A DNA stretch of 37,143 bases from Bacteriovoracaceae bacterium. Its GTDB lineage: Bacteria; Bdellovibrionota; Bacteriovoracia; Bacteriovoracales; Bacteriovoracaceae. Location: contig CANFNL010000009.1 of the NCBI GenBank assembly GCA_947448205.1, positions 1 through 37,143 of the forward strand, written 5' to 3'. Shown one piece after another: positions 17,247 to 24,654 of this stretch (position 1 is the stretch's first letter; each line of letters starts with the position of its first letter). The translations under genes and the position numbers were made by a program. A model generated the notes under the pieces. It was not told where the DNA came from. It saw only the letters and a list, made by a program, of their open reading frames with translations, and made no database searches.

Positions 17247-18137
17247 TCAACTCTTTATCAAGCAGCTTATATGACCTTGTTGAAACATTTCAAATGGATG
17301 CAGTTCGCCGTAAAACTCATTTGATTGCCAGGTATTGCTTTCGGGATGAAAGTCAAACCAAGGAGAGACTCCACATATAATATTGATTCGATCGAGTGAG
17401 TTTAATTTTTTACAAAAGGGGCGATGATATTTTTTTGTATTATAGATATATGCTTTTCCCGGAACTAGTTCAAACTCTTTTATTTCTGCTTCGGATTCGG
17501 CAGTCTTATAGTCTAAGAGTTGAATGACATAGTTTTCATTAGAGGAAATGGGAATATTTACTCTAAGATTTATAAAGATTGATTCATCTTGGTGCCATAA
17601 GTATTGTAAACCTAAAGACTCCTTATCATTAGCCTTAATCGTAGAAATTCGCGATCGAACAAGAGTCCTTTGAAATGAATCTAGTAAGATTTTCAAGCTT
17701 CCAGTTTTGCTTATAGGAGTTCTTTCCTTGAAAGAATAAGTATCTCCATAAGTATTTTTTTCCGTCTCAATTGCTTCATAAAAAGCAGAATTTCCCTCAT
17801 TGTATTTTGATGATCCGATAGCCCCCTGATGAGGATTATTAGAAAGAGAATCAATGGCATTTGAATTCCAAGTAAGCGAAGTTGATTGATAACTTTTACA
17901 TTTAGATAAACGGTTTTGATATTGAAAGTTAAATGCACCAAATTTCTCTATTGCAGGAGGTAGTTCTCTATTTAATTGGGCGATATCAAAATTTAATTTG
18001 GCTTCAATTGAATCTAAAGGGAAATTTTTTTCAAATTTATTAATTTGATTTTGAATATCGGTGCTATTGAAAATAAATTTTTCTGTAGTCGTGTTTGAAG
18101 GAATATTGTTAATTTCTATGATCCATTTTTTCTTCAT
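17247..18137 (-). CDS. 2OG-Fe(II) oxygenase-like protein (aspartyl/asparaginyl hydroxylase type)
   Basis: The last third carries what looks like the jelly-roll metal site of aspartyl/asparaginyl beta-hydroxylase-like 2-oxoglutarate oxygenases. WHQDESIFINLRVNIPI gives H182-x-D184, ELVPGKAYIYNTKKYHRP gives the distal H238, and R250 in LDRINII could bind 2-oxoglutarate. GVSPWFDFHPE follows, like the WxD ending of AspH-type domains. The first 150 residues are not recognised and may bind the substrate. The gene starts 20 bases after the stop of the 53-residue peptide gene, whose C-terminus (GASNCY) offers an asparagine. Enzymatic identity is inferred from motifs only; a hydroxylase acting on another partner is possible. 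Confidence 0.68.
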   Translation of the reverse strand: MKKKWIIEINNIPSNTTTEKFIFNSTDIQNQINKFEKNFPLDSIEAKLNFDIAQLNRELPPAIEKFGAFNFQYQNRLSKCKSYQSTSLTWNSNAIDSLSNNPHQGAIGSSKYNEGNSAFYEAIETEKNTYGDTYSFKERTPISKTGSLKILLDSFQRTLVRSRISTIKANDKESLGLQYLWHQDESIFINLRVNIPISSNENYVIQLLDYKTAESEAEIKEFELVPGKAYIYNTKKYHRPFCKKLNSLDRINIICGVSPWFDFHPESNTWQSNEFYGELHPFEMFQQGHISCLIKS

Positions 18138-18157
18138 GGTTCCCTGCGATTAATGCC

Positions 18158-18319
18158 TCAGTAACAATTGGATGCACCAGCAGGTGAAGAAGGAGCAATT
18201 AAGCTAATAATTTGAATGGCCGTCATCGGCTTTATAGTACCGAATGACTTTTTTTCACTACTGCATGGCTCTGGCGCTGATTCATCCTTTGAGCCAGACT
18301 CGCTGTTATTTTCACTCAT
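18158..18319 (-). CDS. Small 53-residue peptide, putative RiPP precursor
   Basis: A short gene with a good ribosome binding site (AAGAGG, 18329-18334, 9 bases before the ATG). It ends 20 bases before the oxygenase-like gene in the same direction. The product splits into a hydrophilic, acidic, Ser/Glu-rich N-terminal part (residues 1-23, with C19), a middle KSFGTIKPMTAIQIISLIA, and a small-residue C-terminus PSSPAGASNCY. This leader/core build and small-residue core resemble ribosomally made, modified peptides. A radical SAM/SPASM protein, an oxygenase, two glycosyltransferases and an HprK-like kinase surround it. No signal peptide is seen. I do not recognise the family, and the cleavage point is unknown. 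Confidence 0.72.
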   Translation of the reverse strand: MSENNSESGSKDESAPEPCSSEKKSFGTIKPMTAIQIISLIAPSSPAGASNCY

Positions 18320-18445
18320 GTTTAAAAACCTCTTAAATACTACTATAATAGAGAATCATTAAAAAGACCATTAGAAACAAGAAAAGTTCTAAAAATCAGA
18401 TACTTAAGTGTTGTCCAGTCATTTTAAAAAGTATTATTTCGGCCC

Positions 18446-18474
18446 TATATAATACTTGGTAAAATCGTCTCCAA
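18446..18474 (-). promoter_or_regulatory. Possible promoter of the peptide operon
   Basis: Read on the minus strand: TTGGAG (18469-18474), a 17-base spacer, then TATATA (18446-18451), about 125 bases before the peptide start. The 191-base gap between the GT2 and peptide genes holds this and other AT-rich -10-like strings nearer the start (TATTAT, about 18345), so the true promoter is uncertain. Confidence 0.35.
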
Positions 18475-18510
18475 AATAGTTGGACCAAGTCAATTAAGAG
18501 TATTCTTTTG

Positions 18511-19497
18511 CTAGAGCACTTGATTTCCAATTGCATTCACCCATAACTGTTCAAGTGTATTTTTAACCCCAGAGATTAAGCCTAGGGCGTATGTTATAAG
18601 AATAAAATAGTGTAGGAAGATTATTTTTAGATCAAAAATTCTTTGAGTGATAAAAGTATTTATTGAAATAATGATTGTGTATCCAATCAAGGGATACACA
18701 AAAACTGAATAGGGGTTAAAGACCCAGAATAAAAAACATAAGAGAAAAGCAAGGGGTGAAAAATAGACAAATTCACTTTTATTCGGAAGTTTATAAAAAC
18801 TCTTTACTCTACATTCTCCACTTTTAAAAATGGATCCAGCCAATGCTTTCAAGTTGTCTTTGCGTGAGTGAAAAACAAAAAGGGAAGGATTATAATAAAT
18901 TTTTTTTGATTTTTGCTTTAATTCTTTAAGTAAAAAATTCTCTTCATTACGAAAAAGATCTGTTGAAAATGAATATTTCTCCAAAGAGAACAAAGAGCGC
19001 TTAAACCATAAGTTACATAAGATAAGATGTGATTCACTACTCTTTATTAAGGTTTCTGTGACATTAATGGTGTGGCGTTTGTAGGTTTCACCCATACAAA
19101 ATGGCGATGAAAGTGTGTAGCCGAGGCTTCGTTGAAATGGAGTTGCATCAACAGGGGTCTTGTCTGGGCCACCGATGACATCCCAGTCTTGATTAAAATC
19201 AATTTTGCTAAAGTAGTCTTTTGGAAGATAGCAGTCGTCATCTAGAAAAAAGAGATAGTCACCCTTAGCTTTCTCGATTCCAATGTTTCGAGCCTGGGCG
19301 GGGGAGCAAGTTGGAATATAAAATGAATAAAATTGAGGAAATTTGTTTTTGATTTGGGTGAGGTAAGAAGTTTCACCATTGAAAATGATAATGACTTCAA
19401 AATTATAATTAAGAGATGGATTATAAATTATAGAATTAAGGCATCTTTCAAGATGCTTTCTTCTGTTATATGTGACAATTACAATGCTAAAATTCAT
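18511..19497 (-). CDS. GT2-family glycosyltransferase with C-terminal membrane segments
   Basis: A GT-A-fold glycosyltransferase of 328 residues. The N-terminus (FSIVIVTYNRRKHLERCLNS) and the metal-binding FLDDDCYLP segment near residue 95 are typical of family 2. SPAQARNIGIEKAKGDYLFF lies between them. The last 90 residues contain two or three hydrophobic segments (FVYFSPLAFLLCFLFWVF and later IIFLHYFILITYALGLI), so it is probably anchored in the inner membrane. No Shine-Dalgarno is obvious before the ATG. It diverges from the HprK-like kinase gene by 31 bases and points towards the peptide operon, of which it may be the upstream member or an independent unit. Confidence 0.84.
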   Translation of the reverse strand: MNFSIVIVTYNRRKHLERCLNSIIYNPSLNYNFEVIIIFNGETSYLTQIKNKFPQFYSFYIPTCSPAQARNIGIEKAKGDYLFFLDDDCYLPKDYFSKIDFNQDWDVIGGPDKTPVDATPFQRSLGYTLSSPFCMGETYKRHTINVTETLIKSSESHLILCNLWFKRSLFSLEKYSFSTDLFRNEENFLLKELKQKSKKIYYNPSLFVFHSRKDNLKALAGSIFKSGECRVKSFYKLPNKSEFVYFSPLAFLLCFLFWVFNPYSVFVYPLIGYTIIISINTFITQRIFDLKIIFLHYFILITYALGLISGVKNTLEQLWVNAIGNQVL

Positions 19498-19515
19498 TTA
19501 ATTAATTATCTAGCA

Positions 19516-19523
19516 AGAAGAGG
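19516..19523 (+). promoter_or_regulatory. Ribosome binding site selecting a TTG start
   Basis: AGAAGAGG lies 5 bases before the TTG at 19529 of the kinase gene. The radical SAM gene uses the same AGAGG-N5-TTG layout at 13983-13995, which supports both rare starts. Confidence 0.6.
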
Positions 19524-19528
19524 TTGTT

Positions 19529-20575
19529 TTGCAACGAATTCTATTAAATATATCTGGAGTCCATGTTGCCATAGAAAGCGAGTGGAGGGAGATTATTGAT
19601 ATTCTATCTAAAGACTTTTGGTCGTTCTTATACAAGAATGAATCAAACTCAATGACTAATGCAGATATGATTCTGATTAAAATTCATAAAACTGGTATGA
19701 TTCCTAAAATGCCGTCGTTGGTTGCCTCTATGCAAACGACTAATGCTATTACATATGATTTGGGTGGTAAAAGATTTTGTGATTATTACGGATCAGCTTA
19801 CACGGATATTGATTTCAAAAAGGATATTTCAAATGTATATGGAACTGAATTTGATCGAGTCCATGAAATTTCCTACTTGCTCATTCTTTCTCGGGCTGGC
19901 AAGAAATTAGATACACTTGGATTACACAAACTCCATGCTTTTGCCGTTTCCTTTGAGGAAGTAGCCTTTGTGTGTATGATGCCCTCAAAGGGAGGTAAGA
20001 GTACTTTACTTATTGAACTTCTAAAAGATTCCAGAGTGAAAATGATTTCTGATGATATTCCACTTGTCGATACTTGGGGAAGGATTCATGCGTTTCCTTT
20101 GAAATTAGGACTTAATGAAAAGCCTAAAAATTTCAACATTGATAATGAAGCAGAAAATTTGTATTCGATGAAGAGAGCTTTTTTTGGAGAGAAATTTCTT
20201 ATATGTACAAGAGGGTTACCTGGTAAGATAGAAAAGACTGAAAAGGTTTTTGATAAGATTATTCTAGCAGAGGCATTCAGGTACAATTCGGTAGCATCTC
20301 TTATTCTTGATTCTTCTTGGCTTAAGACCAGCAAGGGGCTCTTTAAGCATGGAGTTTTGGGCCTAGGCTCACCAATAATACTTGAATATTTTTGGCAAAC
20401 AGGAGTTAGAGATTTTGTAATTAAATCTATAATTTTTTTACTGAGAGCTTTTGCTTTTGGAATGCTTGGCTTTAGGGCTAAGAAAATTAAAATATATTCA
20501 GGAAAAAGGCCTGATGAAACTGCAAAAGAAATAATAAAATATCTAGAACATCAGAAGCGTTTATCATTAAGGTAA
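19529..20575 (+). CDS. HprK-like kinase (P-loop, peptide-cluster type)
   Basis: A 348-residue protein with an HPr-kinase-like P-loop core. The nucleotide site is MPSKGGKSTL at 151-160 (G156, K157, S158), followed by VKMISDDIPLVD, like the SDD segment of HprK relatives. HAFAVSF upstream is the strand leading into the P-loop. The usual phosphotransferase context (HPr, PTS) is absent. Homologues of this shape occur in lasso-peptide loci, where some phosphorylate a C-terminal serine of the precursor, and in exopolysaccharide loci. The N-terminal 130 residues are unrecognised. A hydrophobic stretch near 277-305 may touch the membrane. Its translation begins at TTG. It is grouped with the radical SAM and peptide genes by position, not by strand. 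Confidence 0.72.
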   Translation: MQRILLNISGVHVAIESEWREIIDILSKDFWSFLYKNESNSMTNADMILIKIHKTGMIPKMPSLVASMQTTNAITYDLGGKRFCDYYGSAYTDIDFKKDISNVYGTEFDRVHEISYLLILSRAGKKLDTLGLHKLHAFAVSFEEVAFVCMMPSKGGKSTLLIELLKDSRVKMISDDIPLVDTWGRIHAFPLKLGLNEKPKNFNIDNEAENLYSMKRAFFGEKFLICTRGLPGKIEKTEKVFDKIILAEAFRYNSVASLILDSSWLKTSKGLFKHGVLGLGSPIILEYFWQTGVRDFVIKSIIFLLRAFAFGMLGFRAKKIKIYSGKRPDETAKEIIKYLEHQKRLSLR

Positions 20576-20820
20576 CTTAGAAAAGTCACCTCAAGCCCCC
20601 ACTAATTATTTTGGGCAAGTTGTCGTCTAGAGGATAGATATGATTTTTTTCAATATTTAAGAATTTTTAAATGCAGACAACTCCAAGCCAGCTTAACTGT
20701 TTGTAATTACAAGGTTGATCCTTAATCTTTTTTATAATTAATTTATGGGGCCAGCATTGACACTAATCTAATTGATATCACCTTTAGTCGTGTAAAACTA
20801 AGCTAAATAAAGGTGTGTTA

Positions 20821-21360
20821 ATGAGTACAGAAATGAATCCCTCAGAAAAAGAAGAAGTGGTGAAAGCGGAAGCGGAAGCACACGATGTTATTGATGAAGA
20901 GCTAAAAAGTCATGTAGAGCCAAAGAAAGAAGAAGATTTTAAAGCAAAGTATTATTACCTTGCGGCTGAAATTGAAAACATGAGAAGAAGATCAGAACGT
21001 GAAAAAGAAAATCTTCTTAAATTTGGAAATGAAAAAGTATTATCAGCTTTAGTTGGAGTTGTTGATAATTTTGATTTAACTGTCAATGCCCTTAGAAATG
21101 ATAATGACGACAAAGTTCAAAACATCGTGAAAGGAATTGATATGATTCGTTCGCAATTTTTAGACGTACTCAAACAAAATGGACTCACTCAAGTTGAATC
21201 ACTTGGGAAAATTTTTGATCCAAATTTTCACGAAGCAGTTGCGCAGGCTCCTGCACCAGGGAAAGAAGATCAAGAAATTATCACTGAGTATCAACGCGGA
21301 TATACTTTAAATGGCAGATTGCTTCGAGCTTCGAAAGTAGTTGTCGCAAATAATAATTAA
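20821..21360 (+). CDS. grpE: GrpE, nucleotide exchange factor of DnaK
   Basis: Releases ADP from DnaK. The charged N-terminus is followed by a long helix ([20 protein letters not shown]), then the beta domain at the end ([20 protein letters not shown] and [19 protein letters not shown]), all standard GrpE features. I chose ATG 20821 (179 residues), 7 bases after AAAGG, over an upstream in-frame GTG at 20815. dnaK follows 29 bases later. No CIRCE element and no clear sigma-32 promoter is seen in the 245 bases upstream; TATAAT at 20733-20738 has no good -35. Confidence 0.93.
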   Translation: MSTEMNPSEKEEVVKAEAEAHDVIDEELKSHVEPKKEEDFKAKYYYLAAEIENMRRRSEREKENLLKFGNEKVLSALVGVVDNFDLTVNALRNDNDDKVQNIVKGIDMIRSQFLDVLKQNGLTQVESLGKIFDPNFHEAVAQAPAPGKEDQEIITEYQRGYTLNGRLLRASKVVVANNN

Positions 21361-21389
21361 GAATTAGAAACGTAAATAAGGAGAATTAT

Positions 21390-23306
21390 ATGGGAAAAAT
21401 TATTGGTATCGACTTAGGAACAACAAACTCGTGTGTAGCCGTGTTAGAAAACGGAACATACAAGGTTATCGCAAACGCTGAAGGACACAATACAACTCCA
21501 TCAATTGTTGGTTTTGCTAACAATGGTGAAATCCTTGTGGGACAAGTAGCCAAAAGACAATCAGTTACTAACCCTAAGAAAACACTTTTTGGTATTAAAA
21601 GATTAATTGGAAGAAAGGCAGATGCTCCTGAAGTTGCAAAATTTAAAGCAGTAGCTCCTTTTGAAATTATCGCTAATAAAAATGGTGATGCTTGGGTAAA
21701 AGTAGATTCAAAAGAAATGTCTCCGCAAGAAGTTTCAGCTCGCATTTTAGAAAAACTTAAAAAAGCTGCTGAAGATTATTTAGGACAACCAGTAACTGAA
21801 GCAGTAATTACAGTTCCTGCTTATTTCAACGATGCTCAAAGACAAGCGACTAAAGATGCCGGTCGCATTGCTGGCCTTGATGTAAAACGTATTATTAACG
21901 AGCCAACGGCAGCAGCTCTAGCTTACGGTTTAGATTCTAAGAAAGACCAAAATATTGCAGTATTCGACCTTGGTGGTGGTACGTTCGATATTTCAATTCT
22001 TGAAATAACTTCTGATGGTGTCTTTGAAGTTAAATCAACTAATGGAGATACTTTTTTAGGTGGAGAAGACTTCGACTACCGAATCATTAATTTCCTTGCT
22101 GAAGAGTTTAAAAAAGAAACTGGAATTGACTTAAAGAATGATACAATGGCGCTTCAACGGTTAAAAGAAGCTGCTGAAAAAGCTAAACATGAACTCTCTA
22201 ACGTAAGTCAAACTGAAGTTAACCTTCCGTTCATCACTGCAGATGCTTCTGGGCCGAAACATCTAAACGTAAATATTACAAGAGCTAAGTTTGAACAATT
22301 GATTGGTGACTTAATTGAAAAATTAATTGTTCCTTGCACTACTTGTATTAAAGATTCAGGACTTTCTCTAAAAGATATCAATGAAGTTGTTCTCGTTGGT
22401 GGGTCAATTAGAATTCCATTAGTGCAACAAAAAGTTAAAGAAATTTTTGGAAAAGAGCCTTCTAAAGGTGTTAACCCAGATGAAGTCGTAGCTGCTGGTG
22501 CTGCTATTCAGGGCGGAGTTCTTGCTGGAGACGTAAAAGATGTTCTTTTACTAGATGTAACTCCATTGTCATTAGGGATTGAAACTCTTGGTGGTGTATC
22601 TACAAAAATCATCGAGAAAAACACAACAATACCTACTAAGAAATCACAAGTATTCTCAACTGCTCAAGATAATCAACCAGCAGTTTCAATTCACGTACTT
22701 CAAGGAGAGCGCGAATTTGCCAAAGACAACAAAACTCTTGGCCGATTTGATTTAACTGGAATTTCTCCAGCTCCACGCGGAATTCCACAAATTGAAGTTA
22801 CTTTTGACATCGATGCCAACGGTATTGTTCATGTATCGGCATCGGATAAAGCTACTGGGAAATCTCAAGAAATCAGAATCACTGGTGGGTCTGGATTAAC
22901 TGAAGACGAAATTCAAAGAATGGTAAAAGATGCTGAATTAAATAGATCAGCTGATCAAGAAAGACGTCAAGTTGTAGACACTCACAACAGTCTTGATGGA
23001 TTAATTTTTGCGACTGAAAAAATGATTAAAGAAGGTGAAGGAAAAATTTCAGGCCAATCAAAAGCGGAATTAGAAGCTGCTGTTGCAGAAGCGAAAACTA
23101 AACTTTCAAGTGAATCAATTGACGAATTAAAAGCTGCATTAGAACGCTTACAAAATGTATCTCATAAAGTTTCAACTGAAATGTACCAAGCTGGTGGAGC
23201 ACCGGGTGCTGAAGCAGGTGGACATCATGAAGCAGGAGCTTCAGAAGCTGGATCATCATCAAAAAAAGATGACGATGTAGTAGATGCAGATTACAAAGAA
23301 GTTTAA
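21390..23306 (+). CDS. dnaK: DnaK, Hsp70 chaperone
   Basis: Full-length Hsp70 of 638 residues. The N-terminus [18 protein letters not shown] starts the ATPase domain, which also shows [31 protein letters not shown] and [12 protein letters not shown]. The linker region [19 protein letters not shown] leads into the substrate-binding domain. The tail is Gly/Ala/Glu-rich and ends [12 protein letters not shown], close to the usual EEVD-like bacterial end. A strong ribosome binding site (AAGGAG) precedes the ATG. It is in an operon with grpE; a terminator separates it from dnaJ. Confidence 0.97.
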   Translation: MGKIIGIDLGTTNSCVAVLENGTYKVIANAEGHNTTPSIVGFANNGEILVGQVAKRQSVTNPKKTLFGIKRLIGRKADAPEVAKFKAVAPFEIIANKNGDAWVKVDSKEMSPQEVSARILEKLKKAAEDYLGQPVTEAVITVPAYFNDAQRQATKDAGRIAGLDVKRIINEPTAAALAYGLDSKKDQNIAVFDLGGGTFDISILEITSDGVFEVKSTNGDTFLGGEDFDYRIINFLAEEFKKETGIDLKNDTMALQRLKEAAEKAKHELSNVSQTEVNLPFITADASGPKHLNVNITRAKFEQLIGDLIEKLIVPCTTCIKDSGLSLKDINEVVLVGGSIRIPLVQQKVKEIFGKEPSKGVNPDEVVAAGAAIQGGVLAGDVKDVLLLDVTPLSLGIETLGGVSTKIIEKNTTIPTKKSQVFSTAQDNQPAVSIHVLQGEREFAKDNKTLGRFDLTGISPAPRGIPQIEVTFDIDANGIVHVSASDKATGKSQEIRITGGSGLTEDEIQRMVKDAELNRSADQERRQVVDTHNSLDGLIFATEKMIKEGEGKISGQSKAELEAAVAEAKTKLSSESIDELKAALERLQNVSHKVSTEMYQAGGAPGAEAGGHHEAGASEAGSSSKKDDDVVDADYKEV

Positions 23307-23333
23307 GGTACTATTACATATTTACTTTTTAAG

Positions 23334-23360
23334 AAGTCTCCCTCACGGGAGACTTTTTTA
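23334..23360 (+). terminator. Intrinsic terminator after dnaK
   Basis: AAGTCTCCC, loop TCAC, GGGAGACTT, then TTTT. A 9-bp perfect stem followed by a T run, between dnaK and dnaJ. Read-through may set the dnaJ level, unless dnaJ has its own promoter. Confidence 0.85.
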
Positions 23361-23381
23361 TAAGGACTAAATGGATTTTTT

Positions 23382-24506
23382 ATGAGCAATAAACGAGATT
23401 ATTATGAAGTCCTAGGCGTTCAAAAAGGAACGAGTAAGGATGAAATTAAAAAAGCCTATCGAAAGATGGCCATGCAGTATCATCCAGATCGCAATCCGGA
23501 TAATAAAGAAGCCGAAGCCAAGTTTAAAGAAGCTTCTGAAGCGGCAGATGTATTGTTAGATGATGAAAAGAAAGCTCGCTACGATCAATTTGGCCATCAA
23601 GGTATGAATGGCGGTGGTGGTGGATTCCAAGGCCAAGGGGATTTTGGAGATTTTGGAGATATCTTTGGAGATATTTTTGGAGATATGCTCGGAGGAGGAA
23701 GACGTCGCGGTGGCGGTGGTGGAAGATCACGCGGCCGTCCTGGAGATGATCTGCAAATGGGTATCGATATTAATTTTGCCGAAGCAGCTTTTGGTTGTGA
23801 AAAAACAATTTCGCTAACTAAAAATGTGAAGTGTGAAACATGTAGTGGGACAGGAGCAAAGGCTGGTTCTGCTCCAACGACATGTGATTATTGTAATGGC
23901 CATGGAGAAGTAAGGCGTCAGCAAGGATTTTTTACAGTATCTTCAACCTGTCCTAAGTGTAATGGCTCTGGTCAAATGATCAAAGACCCATGTGGCACTT
24001 GTAATGGTGCAGGTAAAAAGAAGAAAAAAGTTGACCTTCAAGTCAAAATTCCTGCAGGGATTGATCAAGGTCAACGCTTAAAGCTCTCTGGCGAAGGCGA
24101 TGCGGGAAGTTCGGGGGGACCTAACGGTGATTTATATGTTGTGATCAATATTAAACAACATGAAATTTTTGAACGAGATGAATTCGATGTTCATTGTACG
24201 GTTCCGATTAGTTTTACTCAAGCAGCTCTTGGTGCAGAAATGGAAGTTCCAACACTTTCTGGAAAAGTCGCTCTTAAAATACCGGCCGGAACTCAATCTG
24301 GCGTTAAAATGAGACTAAAGGCTAAAGGCATTCAACGTCTGGGTGGTTACGGCCACGGAGACCAAATTGTAACAGTCCATGTGGAAACACCAACGAAGCT
24401 TTCTAATGAACAAAAAGATTTGTTAAAGCGCTTGGCAGAAGTTGACCATAATTCAAATCCCATGAGTCGTGGTTTTTTCGATAAAGTAAAAGACTTATTT
24501 CAATAA
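23382..24506 (+). CDS. dnaJ: DnaJ, Hsp40 co-chaperone
   Basis: Stimulates DnaK ATPase and delivers clients. It has the full type I order: J domain with YHPDRNP (HPD), a Gly/Phe-rich region with repeated GDFGDIFGD, a zinc domain with four CXXCXGXG repeats ([32 protein letters not shown]), then the C-terminal substrate domains. The 374 residues are the usual length. It lies 75 bases after dnaK, beyond an intrinsic terminator. Confidence 0.96.
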   Translation: MSNKRDYYEVLGVQKGTSKDEIKKAYRKMAMQYHPDRNPDNKEAEAKFKEASEAADVLLDDEKKARYDQFGHQGMNGGGGGFQGQGDFGDFGDIFGDIFGDMLGGGRRRGGGGGRSRGRPGDDLQMGIDINFAEAAFGCEKTISLTKNVKCETCSGTGAKAGSAPTTCDYCNGHGEVRRQQGFFTVSSTCPKCNGSGQMIKDPCGTCNGAGKKKKKVDLQVKIPAGIDQGQRLKLSGEGDAGSSGGPNGDLYVVINIKQHEIFERDEFDVHCTVPISFTQAALGAEMEVPTLSGKVALKIPAGTQSGVKMRLKAKGIQRLGGYGHGDQIVTVHVETPTKLSNEQKDLLKRLAEVDHNSNPMSRGFFDKVKDLFQ

Positions 24507-24536
24507 AAAAAAGGAGGACAGGGTCCTCCTTTTTTC
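24507..24536 (+). terminator. Intrinsic terminator after dnaJ
   Basis: A GC-rich stem GGAGGAC, loop AGG, GTCCTCC, extended by an A-run before it and followed by TTTTTT. It begins at the dnaJ stop codon. Confidence 0.85.
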
Positions 24537-24596
24537 ATTTAAATCTGACATCTTTGCTCTGATAATCAAATACTCAATAAATTATTCAAAGCTTCG

Positions 24597-24624
24597 TTTA
24601 CAAGCCCTCAGTGCTTGCTAGAAT
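24597..24624 (+). promoter_or_regulatory. Putative promoter of the LpoA-like lipoprotein gene
   Basis: TTTACA (24597-24602), 16-base spacer, TAGAAT (24619-24624), with the start codon 31 bases beyond. It sits alone downstream of the dnaJ terminator, so an independent promoter is expected here. Confidence 0.5.
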
Positions 24625-24654
24625 AGGATTAATCAATTTCTTTAAGGAAATCCT

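Noticed and set aside
18320-18510. A second small precursor gene upstream of the 53-residue peptide
   Set aside because: The ATG frames there on the minus strand are only 8-12 codons long and lack ribosome binding sites.
20619-20682. AGTTGTC...GACAACT inverted repeat upstream of grpE
   Set aside because: The arms are 7 bp and 50 bases apart, expected by chance in this composition, and do not match CIRCE.
20815-20820. GTG start two codons upstream for grpE
   Set aside because: The AAAGG lies only 1 base before it; ATG 20821 has a normal 7-base spacing.
21386-21745. 119-residue minus-strand ORF over the start of dnaK
   Set aside because: It is a shadow of a strongly conserved gene, with no ribosome binding site and no recognisable product.
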